Part shown: in pieces, positions 26,968 through 35,297 of the stretch | How positions within the stretch are numbered: the first letter of the stretch is position 1 | Layout of the letters: the number at the start of each line of letters is the position of its first letter | Source of the DNA: Betaproteobacteria bacterium | GTDB taxonomy: Bacteria > Pseudomonadota > Gammaproteobacteria > Burkholderiales > Casimicrobiaceae | Direction of reading: 5' to 3' | Assembly (NCBI GenBank): GCA_004293675.1 | Contig: READ01000013.1 | Span: 1-64,000, forward strand | DNA length: 64,000 nt | The notes under the pieces: model-generated | What the model was told of the DNA's origin: nothing | The model's input: only the letters and a program-made list of their open reading frames with translations | Database searches by the model: none | Made by a program: the position numbers and the translations under genes

Positions 26968-28491
26968 CTACAGATCAAACTTAATGCCTTGCGCCAAGGG
27001 CAGCTTCGAACCGTAGTTAATGGTATTCGTGGCGCGGCGCATGTAGGCCTTCCACGAATCGGAGCCCGACTCTCGACCGCCGCCGGTTTCCTTTTCGCCG
27101 CCAAACGCGCCGCCGATTTCCGCGCCACTGGTGCCGATGTTGACGTTGGCGATGCCGCAATCGCTACCGGCGGGGCCGACGAAGCGCTCCATGTCGCGCA
27201 TGTCGTTGGTGAAGATGGATGACGACAATCCATGCGCCACTGCATTGTTGAGCGCGATAGCATTTTCAACCTCTCCGTCGTATTTGACGATATACAAAAT
27301 CGGCGCGAATGTTTCGTGGCACATGACCGCGAGTTGCGACGGCATTTCAACGATTGCGGGTTTCACGTAATACGCCTCTGCGCCCATGGTTTCGTTAATG
27401 CGTTCACCGCCTTGCACTCGACCACCCGAAGCCCGCGCGCTGGTCAGTGCACCTTGCATTTGCTCAAAAGCCAGCTTGTCGATCAACGGTCCGACTAAGG
27501 TGCCGTCGGCCAGCGGATCGCCGATACGCAGCTTGCCGTAAATCGCTTTCAGGCGCGGCACTAAAGTGTCGTAAACGCTTGCGTGAACAATCAAGCGGCG
27601 CAGCGTTGTGCAGCGCTGCCCCGCAGTACCCACCGCCGAGAACGTGACTGCACGCTCGACCATTTCAAGGTTCGCCGAGGGCGCGATGATCGCAGCGTTG
27701 TTGCCGCCCAGCTCAAGGATGGCGCGGGCAAATCGCTTCGCCGTTGCCTCGCCGACTAATCGACCCATTCGGGTCGAGCCGGTGGCTGAAACCAACGGAA
27801 TACGCGTGTCATTCGTGAGCGCAGCGCCCACGTCGCCCCGTCCTAAGACAACCGCCGACAAGCCTTCGGGAGCTGCGTTGCCGGCAGCAACATAGCGCTT
27901 CACCGCGCGCTCAAAAATAGCTTGCGTAGCCAACGCCGTCAGCGGTGATTTCTCCGACGGCTTCCATAGGGTGCTGTTGCCACACACCAGTGCCAATGCC
28001 GAATTCCAGGCCCACACGGCAACCGGAAAATTAAACGCGCTGATGATGAGCGTAGGTCCCAGTGGATGCCATGTTTCCATCATGCGGTGCTCGGCGCGCT
28101 CAGAGGCAATCGTGAGGCCGTAGAGCTGGCGCGACAAACCCACCGCAAAGTCGCAGATGTCGATCATCTCCTGCACTTCACCCAAACCTTCTTGCAGAAT
28201 TTTTCCAGCTTCGATCGAGACGAGTTGCCCCAGGGGCAGCTTGTTGGCGCGCAACTCTTCCCCCAGTAAACGCACCAACTCGCCGCGCAAGGGCGCAGGC
28301 ACCGTGCGCCACATCAAAAATGCTGCGTGACTTTGCGAGACGATTGCTTCGAGCTCAACCGCTGTAGCGCAGGGCAGCATCGCGAACGACTCGCCGGTGA
28401 TCGGGGTGCGTGCCGTGATCGCGTCTCTGCCGCCAGTTGCGGGCAGGATGACGCCAAGGGTGTTGAGCAGATCAAGAGCGGTTTGTTTCAT
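26968..28491 (-). CDS. amaB: L-2-aminoadipate-6-semialdehyde dehydrogenase (ALDH7 family)
   Basis: 507 residues. ALDH core with SAFNFPVAVWAWNSALAL, the catalytic Glu in LELGGNNAAII, and catalytic Cys in AGQRCTTLRRL. NVNIGTSGAEIGGAFGGEKETGGGRESGSDSW-type tail segments are characteristic of the ALDH7/antiquitin group, which oxidises 2-aminoadipate semialdehyde in lysine degradation. Start 28491 (MKQTALDLL). Shares its strand with the saccharopine dehydrogenase-like gene upstream, a metabolic neighbour; a REP pair lies in the 160-bp gap. Confidence 0.88.
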   Translation of the reverse strand: MKQTALDLLNTLGVILPATGGRDAITARTPITGESFAMLPCATAVELEAIVSQSHAAFLMWRTVPAPLRGELVRLLGEELRANKLPLGQLVSIEAGKILQEGLGEVQEMIDICDFAVGLSRQLYGLTIASERAEHRMMETWHPLGPTLIISAFNFPVAVWAWNSALALVCGNSTLWKPSEKSPLTALATQAIFERAVKRYVAAGNAAPEGLSAVVLGRGDVGAALTNDTRIPLVSATGSTRMGRLVGEATAKRFARAILELGGNNAAIIAPSANLEMVERAVTFSAVGTAGQRCTTLRRLIVHASVYDTLVPRLKAIYGKLRIGDPLADGTLVGPLIDKLAFEQMQGALTSARASGGRVQGGERINETMGAEAYYVKPAIVEMPSQLAVMCHETFAPILYIVKYDGEVENAIALNNAVAHGLSSSIFTNDMRDMERFVGPAGSDCGIANVNIGTSGAEIGGAFGGEKETGGGRESGSDSWKAYMRRATNTINYGSKLPLAQGIKFDL

Positions 28492-28582
28492 AGCAATTTC
28501 AGAAATTTTTTGACAACGGAATGTATCGCGTGCAATCGGTAAATCCCGCCGCCAGGAGGAGATGTCTGGCGGCGGAAACCAT

Positions 28583-28643
28583 TGTAGGAGCGGTTCCACC
28601 GCGATTCTCCGTCAAGCGAAATCGCGGTAGAGCCGCTCCTACA
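28583..28643. repeat. REP-type inverted pair
   Basis: TGTAGGAGCGGTTCCACCGC and the inverse GCGGTAGAGCCGCTCCTACA, separated by about 20 bp. Starts 8 bp after the stop codon of the saccharopine dehydrogenase-like gene in the direction of transcription. Confidence 0.9.
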
Positions 28644-28651
28644 GTTAGGCC

Positions 28652-29752
28652 TTACGAGATCGATTCGATGCGGCGCGATTGCTCGTAGGCCGCTCCAAAA
28701 CGGTTGCTCAGGAAATCGGGCAGTTTCACCTCCTCCTGACGAATGAAACCAGCCGTCGGCAGCTTGCCTTCGCGGAACAAATCGACTGCTGCGCAAATGC
28801 CAGCAGCGGTCGTTATTTGAATGGCGGAAAGCAGTGAATCGCCACTGCTCGCGCGCTGCGCGAATATTTTTCTGGCAAAAACTTCCTGTACGAACGAGCC
28901 ATTCCTTATGCCACTGACCGTCACAAAGACGTGCACCACGTCTTGCATCGTTGTGGGAACTGACTTGCGCAGAATGTTTTTCAATGCTTCCTGGTCAGCA
29001 GCCATACGAAGGTCCGACAACAAAAATTGCATCAAATCGCGATGCCCCGGATAGCGCACAGTTTTGTAATCCAGGTTACGAACTCTTCCCTTGAGCGTTT
29101 CGCACAGCGTGCCCAAACCGCCGGAGGTGTTGAACGCTTCGTACTCCACTCCATCGAGCGAAAAATGCTCTAAGCCTTCGAGCGGCAGCATCGACGTCAA
29201 CGCCCCTTCGTGAATCGCCTCGCAGGGATGGCAGTATTCGTTAACCAAGCCATCCACGCTCCACGTCAAGTTGTACTTGAGCGAGTTGGTTGGAAATGCT
29301 GGCAGTGCGCCGACGCGCATTTTGATTTCATCCAACGATTCGAATTGCTGCGCTAAGTGGTGCGCCACGATGCCGATGAATCCTGGCGCTAAGCCGCATT
29401 GGGGCATGAACGCGGTCTTTGCCCCCTGGGCCAATTCCATGATGAATTTCGTGGCTGCGACGTCCTCGGTCAGATCGAAGTAGTGGCATCCCGCCTCCTT
29501 TGCTGCCGTTGCGACCTTGATTGCAAGGTGGTACGGCAGCGCATTGATGACCGCGTCGTGACCGTTGAGCACATCGGTCAACGAAGTGCTTTTGTCTGTG
29601 TCGACAACAGCGGTCTTCACCTTCAAGTGCTTTAACTTTTCAAGCGATGTTGGCGATTGATCGATCACCGTCAATTGGTAGTCGCCGGAGTTAACCAACA
29701 GGTGCGAGATGGTGTGACCGATATGACCGGCGCCGAGCAATGCAATTTTCAT
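28652..29752 (-). CDS. Saccharopine dehydrogenase / lysine 6-dehydrogenase-like protein
   Basis: 366 residues. N-terminal Rossmann motif MKIALLGAGHIGHTISHLL, then VINALPYHLAIKVA, AGCHYFDLTED and CGLAPGFIGIVAHHL, the pattern of the saccharopine dehydrogenase (Lys9-like) family. It either cleaves saccharopine or oxidises lysine at C6, both giving aminoadipate semialdehyde, the substrate of the downstream ALDH7. Start 29752 is the family start; the open frame extends 107 codons upstream, antisense to the Lrp gene. Divergent from the Lrp/AsnC regulator, its likely controller. Confidence 0.88.
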   Translation of the reverse strand: MKIALLGAGHIGHTISHLLVNSGDYQLTVIDQSPTSLEKLKHLKVKTAVVDTDKSTSLTDVLNGHDAVINALPYHLAIKVATAAKEAGCHYFDLTEDVAATKFIMELAQGAKTAFMPQCGLAPGFIGIVAHHLAQQFESLDEIKMRVGALPAFPTNSLKYNLTWSVDGLVNEYCHPCEAIHEGALTSMLPLEGLEHFSLDGVEYEAFNTSGGLGTLCETLKGRVRNLDYKTVRYPGHRDLMQFLLSDLRMAADQEALKNILRKSVPTTMQDVVHVFVTVSGIRNGSFVQEVFARKIFAQRASSGDSLLSAIQITTAAGICAAVDLFREGKLPTAGFIRQEEVKLPDFLSNRFGAAYEQSRRIESIS

Positions 29753-29826
29753 AGTGTGTGACCTGTGAATCGAAGGAACTATGCAAAATTCTAGGTAGGA
29801 GTTCCGACGAAAAGTAGAGCTAATGT

Positions 29827-29855
29827 GACAATTAAGACGATTAAATGAGACAATT
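29827..29855. promoter_or_regulatory. Candidate Lrp-type operator repeats
   Basis: GACAATT (29827), GACGATT (29836) and GACAATT (29849) are near-identical heptamers in the A+T-rich gap between the divergent lysine-degradation gene and the Lrp/AsnC gene, 31 bp before the latter. Repeated short sites are typical for Lrp proteins, but the match is only by position and repetition. Confidence 0.4.
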
Positions 29856-29885
29856 TGTATTGTTATTCCGTCATAACGTCGAACC

Positions 29886-30359
29886 ATGAAAACCGCGGCT
29901 GAAAAAACGGCAACCTCTATCGTGAGTCCTCTCGACACAACAGATCGTGAATTGCTTGCGCTGCTGCAGGCCAACGCACGCGAAAGCGTGACGACTTTGG
30001 GCAAGAAATTAGGCGTGGCTCGAACAACGGTTCTGGCGCGCATCAAGCGACTCGAAGAGAGCCGCATCATCACTGGCTACAGCGTGCGGCTCAATCAAGC
30101 CGCGCTTGAGCGAAGCCTGCAAGCGTACGTAGGCCTTTCGGTCGCACCAAAATCTGGGCGCGATGTGTTGAAACGGCTAAGCAAAATGCCGGAAATCAAA
30201 CTGGTTTGCAGTGTGAGCGGCGAGTTTGACTACGTGGCGTGGATTCGGGCAGAGACTCCCGACGTGCTCGATCGCTTGCTCGATGAAATGGGTGACATTG
30301 ACGGCGTGAGCAAAACCAACACCTCCGTGGTGTTGGCGGAGCGAATCAACCGCGGGTAG
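29886..30359 (+). CDS. Lrp/AsnC family transcriptional regulator
   Basis: 157 residues. N-terminal AsnC-type HTH (LDTTDRELLALLQANARESV, LGKKLGVARTTVLARIKRLE) and a RAM effector domain (LQAYVGLSVAPKSGRDVLK, VCSVSGEFDYVAWIRAETPD). Feedback regulator responding to an amino acid, probably lysine or a breakdown product given the divergent saccharopine dehydrogenase-like gene. A REP repeat begins 8 bp after its stop. Confidence 0.93.
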   Translation: MKTAAEKTATSIVSPLDTTDRELLALLQANARESVTTLGKKLGVARTTVLARIKRLEESRIITGYSVRLNQAALERSLQAYVGLSVAPKSGRDVLKRLSKMPEIKLVCSVSGEFDYVAWIRAETPDVLDRLLDEMGDIDGVSKTNTSVVLAERINRG

Positions 30360-30366
30360 TCAACCA

Positions 30367-30427
30367 GTAGGTGCGGTTCTACCGCGATTGTCGCGCTACG
30401 AAACGATCGCGGTAGAACCGCTCCTAC
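30367..30427. repeat. REP-type inverted pair
   Basis: GTAGGTGCGGTTCTACCGCG and inverse CGCGGTAGAACCGCTCCTAC, about 20 bp apart. The left arm has GGTGCGG in place of GGAGCGG. Directly follows the Lrp/AsnC gene. Confidence 0.88.
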
Positions 30428-30438
30428 AATCCGGGATG

Positions 30439-30605
30439 CTAGGGAGACGCTGATTAAATGCCCATCGCGCATTGCATCCCCGGATTGGGCCGATTGCTGC
30501 ATCGAAAATGCTCGCCATAGCCCGCTATGGCTCGCATTGTTCGATTTCGCACTCGATCCCAATCCGGAGCGCACTGCGCGTGGGATTCAATCAGCGTCTC
30601 CCTAG
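30439..30605. repeat. 167-bp cruciform element, copy 1
   Basis: Perfect 17-bp terminal inverted repeats CTAGGGAGACGCTGATT / AATCAGCGTCTCCCTAG. Inside are two more stems: CCGGATTGGG (30480) with CCCAATCCGG (30558), and GCCATAG with CTATGGC. A second copy at 39369-39534 has the same plan with different but compensating bases. The right end supplies the TAG stop codon of ugpC (30602-30604). Confidence 0.9.
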
Positions 30606-31678
30606 ACGCGCTTGCCGGTGTCAGCGTTAAACCAGTGCACTCGCACGGGATCGAATGAAAGCGGCAACGTGTCGCCCACTTTCACCACATTGCCGATGCC
30701 CTCGGCGGGCAGTCGACAAATGATTCGGTACTGACCAAACTGGCCGTAGGCGTAGGCGTCAGCGCCCACCCATTCAATCATTTGAGCTTTGATAGAGAAG
30801 CGCGCTTGCGCCTCGGGCACGACTTGCAAATGCTCGGGACGCACGCCCAACACGACGCGAGCGCCGTTGGCAATAATGCTCGGAAATTCGCCCACATGGA
30901 ACATGTCGCCGTGCTCATCCATTTTTAGCGATTGCCCGGCGCGGGTGCCCCAAAATTGGTTCATCGCCGGTGTGCCAATAAAGTTGGCGACAAAAAGCGA
31001 CGCGGGCCGCTCGTAGACGTCCTTCGGTGTTCCAACCTGCTCAATCACGCCGGAATTCATGACGAGCATTCGATCGGAAAGCGTCATCGCTTCGATTTGA
31101 TCGTGGGTCACATAAAGGCTCGTGACCTTTAGCTCTTGGTGCAGCTTTTGAATCTCTAAGCGCATCTCAACGCGCAGTTTTGCATCGAGGTTCGACAGCG
31201 GTTCGTCAAACAAAAAGACCTTGGGATTTCGCACAATAGCGCGTCCCATCGCCACGCGCTGGCGTTGCCCACCGGAGAGCTGCTTGGGCTTGCGATCCAG
31301 CAAATGCGAGAGCTCCAAGATCTTTGCAGCTTTGCTGATGCGCTCGGAAATCTCGGTTTGCGACATTTTGCGGATTTTTAGTCCGTAGCTCATGTTTTCT
31401 CGCACGTTCATGTGCGGGTAGAGCGCATAGTTTTGAAACACCATCGCGATGTCGCGGTCTTTGGGCTCAAGACCGTTGACGACTTTGCCGTCAATCCAAA
31501 TTTCGCCGCTGGTGATCGGCTCTAAGCCCGCCACCATCCGAAGCAATGTGGATTTTCCGCATCCTGACGGACCGACAATGACGACGAATTCGCCGTCGGC
31601 AATGCCCAGATCGACACCGTGGATGACGTCTACGTTGCCGTAGGACTTTTTGACTTGTTTAAATTCGACTTGTGCCAT
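30602..31678 (-). CDS. ugpC: sn-Glycerol-3-phosphate ABC transporter ATP-binding protein
   Basis: 358 residues, MalK/UgpC-type ATPase. Walker A GPSGCGKST, Q-loop FQNYALYPHM, signature LSGGQRQR, Walker B VFLFDEPLS and switch His THDQIEA, followed by a C-terminal TOBE/regulatory domain (GVRPEHLQV). It powers uptake with UgpBAE. Divergent from ugpB across 127 bp, so the transporter is split into two units with a shared control region. The stop codon falls in the terminal repeat of the 167-bp element. Confidence 0.95.
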   Translation of the reverse strand: MAQVEFKQVKKSYGNVDVIHGVDLGIADGEFVVIVGPSGCGKSTLLRMVAGLEPITSGEIWIDGKVVNGLEPKDRDIAMVFQNYALYPHMNVRENMSYGLKIRKMSQTEISERISKAAKILELSHLLDRKPKQLSGGQRQRVAMGRAIVRNPKVFLFDEPLSNLDAKLRVEMRLEIQKLHQELKVTSLYVTHDQIEAMTLSDRMLVMNSGVIEQVGTPKDVYERPASLFVANFIGTPAMNQFWGTRAGQSLKMDEHGDMFHVGEFPSIIANGARVVLGVRPEHLQVVPEAQARFSIKAQMIEWVGADAYAYGQFGQYRIICRLPAEGIGNVVKVGDTLPLSFDPVRVHWFNADTGKRV

Positions 31679-31805
31679 GCTCAGACTATAACAAGGCGGC
31701 GCGATAAGGGAAACCCGTGTTTGCGTGAAATTCAGAAAAGTGTCACATTCACGCTCTACGCTTGCAGTCTAATTGCTGCAACCGCACAATAAATCAGGAG
31801 AGACT

Positions 31806-33143
31806 ATGAAATTTGCAATGAAATTTGCAGCGCTGGCCGTTGGCTCGGCGTTGAGCGTGTCTGCGTTGGCGCAGAACAAACCCATCGAAATCCAGATGTG
31901 GATGGGTTTGACCGGATTGGGCGGCGAAACGCTCACCAAGTACGGCGAAGAATTCAACAAGATGCAGAGCGAGTACAAGGTCACTGTATCGTTTAAGGGC
32001 CAGTACCCAGAGCAGCGCGCCGCAGCGGTCGCCGCATTCCGTGCCGGCAACCCGCCGCACATCATGCAGATGTTTGACGCAGGCTCCGGTGACATGATGG
32101 GCGCGAAGAGCGCGATCGTTCCGGTGAGCGATGTATTTAAGCGCGCTGGAATGCAATTTAACGCCGCCGATTTCATCGCCCCGGCTCGCGGCTACTACGG
32201 CACCAAGGATGGCAGCTTGCTATCGATGCCGTTCAACGTTTCAACAGCGGTGCTTTTTTACAACAAAGATGCGTTCAAAAAAGCAGGCCTAGACGCCAAC
32301 AAGCCCCCTGCAACATGGCCAGAATTGGCAGCTGCGGCAAAGAAGATTCGTTCCACCAACGCGGCTAACTGCGGCTTCACCACCACGTGGCTCGCATGGA
32401 TTCAATTGGAGCAATTCGGTGCGCGCCACAACATCGGCTTGGGTACCCAATCCAATGGTCGCGCTGGCCTGAACGCAGAGCTTAACTTCGCATCGAATCC
32501 AGCGTTTGTGAAGCAAGTACAAACGATCGTTGACATGCAGAAAGAGAAGACCTTTGACTACAAAGGCCGCAGCAACGATGCCTCAGCAGCGTTTCAAAAT
32601 GGTGAGTGCGCCATGATCACGCAGAGCTCGGGCGCGATGGGTGGCTACGTTCGCGACGCTAAGTTTGATTGGGGTGTTGCGCCACTGCCTTACTGGCCAG
32701 ATGCCAAGGGTGCGCCTTACGCCACAACCGTCGGTGGTGCGTCGCTTTGGGTGTTTAACGCGCCTAACCGCAGCGCTGCTGAATTCAAAGGTGTTGCAAA
32801 ATTCCTCGACTACCTGCGCTCGGTGCCTGTGATGACCGATTGGGCGAAAACCACGGGCTTTTTGCCAGCGACCAACGCAGCGTTTAAGTACCTGACCGAT
32901 GAGGGCTTCTACGCGCAGAATCCGCGCGCCGCAGTGGCTATTGGCACCCTAGCCAATGGCAAACAAGGCGAGCACACCGGCGGCTATCGATTCGGTCGTT
33001 GGACCGAAATCCGTGACTTCTACCACGAGGAAGTTGAAAAAGCGCTTCAGGGCAAACAGACAGCCAAGGAAGCCGTTGAGAACGCGCAGAAGCGTGGCAA
33101 TGCTGCGCTGCGGCAGTTTGAAAAGACTGCTTCGACCAACTAG
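31806..33143 (+). CDS. ugpB: sn-Glycerol-3-phosphate ABC transporter substrate-binding protein
   Basis: 445 residues. Signal peptide MKFAMKFAALAVGSALSVSA with cleavage near LAQ. The mature part is an extracellular solute-binding family 1 protein: IEIQMWMGLTGLGGETL, VTVSFKGQYPEQRAAAVAAF, IMQMFDAGSGDMM and SLLSMPFNVSTAVLFYNKDAF are typical UgpB motifs. Start 31806 has AGGAGA 5-6 nt upstream. Followed by a repeat and a strong terminator before ugpA. Confidence 0.95.
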   Translation: MKFAMKFAALAVGSALSVSALAQNKPIEIQMWMGLTGLGGETLTKYGEEFNKMQSEYKVTVSFKGQYPEQRAAAVAAFRAGNPPHIMQMFDAGSGDMMGAKSAIVPVSDVFKRAGMQFNAADFIAPARGYYGTKDGSLLSMPFNVSTAVLFYNKDAFKKAGLDANKPPATWPELAAAAKKIRSTNAANCGFTTTWLAWIQLEQFGARHNIGLGTQSNGRAGLNAELNFASNPAFVKQVQTIVDMQKEKTFDYKGRSNDASAAFQNGECAMITQSSGAMGGYVRDAKFDWGVAPLPYWPDAKGAPYATTVGGASLWVFNAPNRSAAEFKGVAKFLDYLRSVPVMTDWAKTTGFLPATNAAFKYLTDEGFYAQNPRAAVAIGTLANGKQGEHTGGYRFGRWTEIRDFYHEEVEKALQGKQTAKEAVENAQKRGNAALRQFEKTASTN

Positions 33144-33160
33144 GCTCGCGGCCCTAAGCT

Positions 33161-33288
33161 CCCTTCTCCCGCAGGCAGGAGAAGGGTTGGGGATGAGGGT
33201 GCGGTTGTGTACCAGCGATGTGCGAGGGGGGCTCTCTCTCCCTCAACGACACCCTCACCCGACCCGCTCCCGCCCGCAGGAGAGCGGG
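33161..33288. repeat. CCCTTCTCC-type dispersed repeat, inverted pair
   Basis: Hairpin CCCTTCTCC-N8-GGAGAAGGG (33161-33186) followed by TTGGGGATGAGGG. An inverted, related unit follows: CCCTCAACG, ACCCTCACCC, then CCCGCTC-N12-GAGCGGG (33263-33288). This is a repeat type common in proteobacterial intergenic regions. Lies between ugpB and ugpA. Confidence 0.75.
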
Positions 33289-33305
33289 CAATGCACACTG
33301 ACACG

Positions 33306-33334
33306 AAAAAAGGACGCACGATGCGTCCTTTTTT
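33306..33334 (+). terminator. Rho-independent terminator between ugpB and ugpA
   Basis: AAAAAAGGACGCA-CGA-TGCGTCCTTTTTT: a perfect 13-bp inverted repeat with GC core and T6 tail. It ends 14 bp before the ugpA start. Partial read-through would give the excess of binding protein over permease expected of ABC importers. Confidence 0.93.
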
Positions 33335-33348
33335 GGTAGATTCGAGCC

Positions 33349-34230
33349 ATGGATCGCCGCGTCATCTTCAATAACAAATTCCTGCCCTATCTGCTGCTTG
33401 CGCCGCAGCTGGCGGTTACCATCGTGTTTTTCTTTTGGCCTGCGGGGCAAGCCATTCAGATGTCGGTGATGGAGCAAGACGCCTTTGGGCTGTCCAAAAC
33501 CTTCGTCGGATTGGCTAACTTCAAAGAGCTCTTTAACGATCCAGAATATCTGAAGACGTTTTGGCGGACGATCATTTTTTCGGGTGCGGTCGCCCTGTCT
33601 GCTCTGGTCCCGGCGCTACTCTTTGCGTTAATGGCAGAGCGCGTGGTTCGCGGCGCGATGTTCTACCGAACGATTTTGGTATTGCCCTACGCCATTGCGC
33701 CTGCCGTTGCTGGTGTGCTCTGGCTGTTTATGTTTAGCCCTTCCGTCGGAATCGTGGCGTACTGGCTCAAAAAACTGGGCATAGACTGGAATCCGAAGCT
33801 CGACGGCGAAGACGCGATGATCTTGGTGATCATGGCGGCGGCGTGGAAGCAAATCAGCTACAACTTTCTGTTCTTTTTGGCGGGCCTGCAGTCGATTCCA
33901 AAGGCGCTGCTTGAGGCCGCATCGATCGACGGTGCGGGTGAGTGGCATAAGTTCCGCACCATTATTTTTCCGCTGCTGTCGCCGGTCACATTTTTCTTGT
34001 TAGTCGTCAATATCGTCTACGCGTTTTTCGACACCTTCGGCATCATCGATGCGGTCACCAGCGGCGGCCCCGCTAAGGCGACCGAGGTGCTGGTCTACAA
34101 GGTTTACTACGACGGTGTGGTGGCACTCAACTTGGGCACCTCGAGCGCGCAGAGTGTGATTTTGATGGCTATCGTGATTCTGCTCACCGCCGTGCAATTC
34201 CGCTACGTTGAGAGAAAGGTGCACTACTAA
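33349..34230 (+). CDS. ugpA: sn-Glycerol-3-phosphate ABC transporter permease UgpA
   Basis: 293 residues, six predicted membrane helices. Start [20 protein letters not shown] and [10 protein letters not shown] are typical of UgpA; the EAA loop [14 protein letters not shown], which contacts the ATPase, is present. Forms the channel with UgpE. It starts 15 bp past the terminator and its stop TAA is immediately followed by the ugpE ATG. Confidence 0.95.
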   Translation: MDRRVIFNNKFLPYLLLAPQLAVTIVFFFWPAGQAIQMSVMEQDAFGLSKTFVGLANFKELFNDPEYLKTFWRTIIFSGAVALSALVPALLFALMAERVVRGAMFYRTILVLPYAIAPAVAGVLWLFMFSPSVGIVAYWLKKLGIDWNPKLDGEDAMILVIMAAAWKQISYNFLFFLAGLQSIPKALLEAASIDGAGEWHKFRTIIFPLLSPVTFFLLVVNIVYAFFDTFGIIDAVTSGGPAKATEVLVYKVYYDGVVALNLGTSSAQSVILMAIVILLTAVQFRYVERKVHY

Positions 34231-35100
34231 ATGAGCGCACAAAACATTGCACAAGTGGATTATTCGCGCAGCAATTGGTTGCCGCACGTCGTTCTTTGGA
34301 TCGGGCTGTTAATCACAGTGTTCCCGCTCTACGTAACGTTTGTGGCGAGCACGCTCACGCCGACTGACATCGCTCAAACGCCGATGCAGATGTATCCGAG
34401 CCTGCAGGGCATCGAAAATTACACCACGGCATTCACCACGGGCTCAAAAGGTACCTATTTGTCGCCGCCCGCGATGACCTTGCTGTTTAACTCGCTGGTT
34501 GTTGCGCTTGTGGTCACGTTTGGAAAAATTACGGTCAGCTTGATCTCAGCTTACGCAGTGGTGTTTTTCCGTTTCCCCGGTCGCATGTTTTTCTTTTGGA
34601 TGATTTTCATCACGCTGATGTTGCCCGTAGAAGTGCGCATCCTGCCCACCTATCAAGTCGTCACCGATTTGAATCTCATTAACAGCTACGCCGGGCTCAC
34701 GTTGCCGCTGATTGCGTCGGCCACCGCCACATTGCTGTTCCGCCAATTCTTTATGACGATTCCCGACGAATTGGTCGAAGCCGCAAAAATTGATGGTGCT
34801 GGTCCGCTTCGTTTCTTTAAAGACGTAGTGATTCCGCTGTCGCGCACCAACATTGCGGCGATGTTCGTGATCCTGTTCATTTACGGCTGGAATCAGTACC
34901 TGTGGCCGCTGTTGATCACCACTTCGAATTCACTGGATGTGGTCGTCGTGGCGATTAAAAAAATGATCGGTACGGGCGCTGAGCCCACCGACTGGCACAT
35001 CGTGATGGCAACGACCATTCTCGCGCTGATTCCACCGGTGTTGGTGATCATTGCGATGCAAAAGAGCTTCGTGAAGGGCCTCACCGATACCGAGAAATAG
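34231..35100 (+). CDS. ugpE: sn-Glycerol-3-phosphate ABC transporter permease UgpE
   Basis: 289 residues, six membrane segments of the MalG/UgpE type. VFPLYVTFVASTLTP, ILPTYQVVTDLNLINSYAGL and the EAA loop EAAKIDGAGPLRFF are visible; YGWNQYLWPLL is characteristic of UgpE. Directly abuts ugpA. Together with UgpA, UgpB and UgpC it imports glycerol-3-phosphate and glycerophosphodiesters. Confidence 0.95.
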   Translation: MSAQNIAQVDYSRSNWLPHVVLWIGLLITVFPLYVTFVASTLTPTDIAQTPMQMYPSLQGIENYTTAFTTGSKGTYLSPPAMTLLFNSLVVALVVTFGKITVSLISAYAVVFFRFPGRMFFFWMIFITLMLPVEVRILPTYQVVTDLNLINSYAGLTLPLIASATATLLFRQFFMTIPDELVEAAKIDGAGPLRFFKDVVIPLSRTNIAAMFVILFIYGWNQYLWPLLITTSNSLDVVVVAIKKMIGTGAEPTDWHIVMATTILALIPPVLVIIAMQKSFVKGLTDTEK

Positions 35101-35111
35101 CCTAACGGGCT

Positions 35112-35134
35112 ATTTGCTTCAACGCCAAGCAAAT
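35112..35134 (+). terminator. Weak terminator candidate after ugpE
   Basis: ATTTGCTT-N7-AAGCAAAT gives an 8-bp A+T-rich stem 12 bp after the ugpE stop; a run of six T follows 15 bp later. Weak as a terminator. The rest of the 197-bp gap to the next gene shows nothing recognisable. Confidence 0.35.
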
Positions 35135-35297
35135 TAAGGCTTTAGACGTTTTTTGTTGGTTGTCGATAAGTGGTTTGATTGACAGCAATGCCATGCGTCA
35201 TTTGGCACTGACTGCGTTAGATGTTGCTAGCCTGCGTTACGACAGAAAGCATCCCTAAACTTCTGTGGTCAGCCACAAAAATAGAGTTACGTAGCGT

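Noticed and set aside
31741-31747. TGTCACA near ugpB as a Pho-box half-site
   Set aside because: No second heptamer at the 11-bp spacing required, so PhoB control is not supported by sequence.
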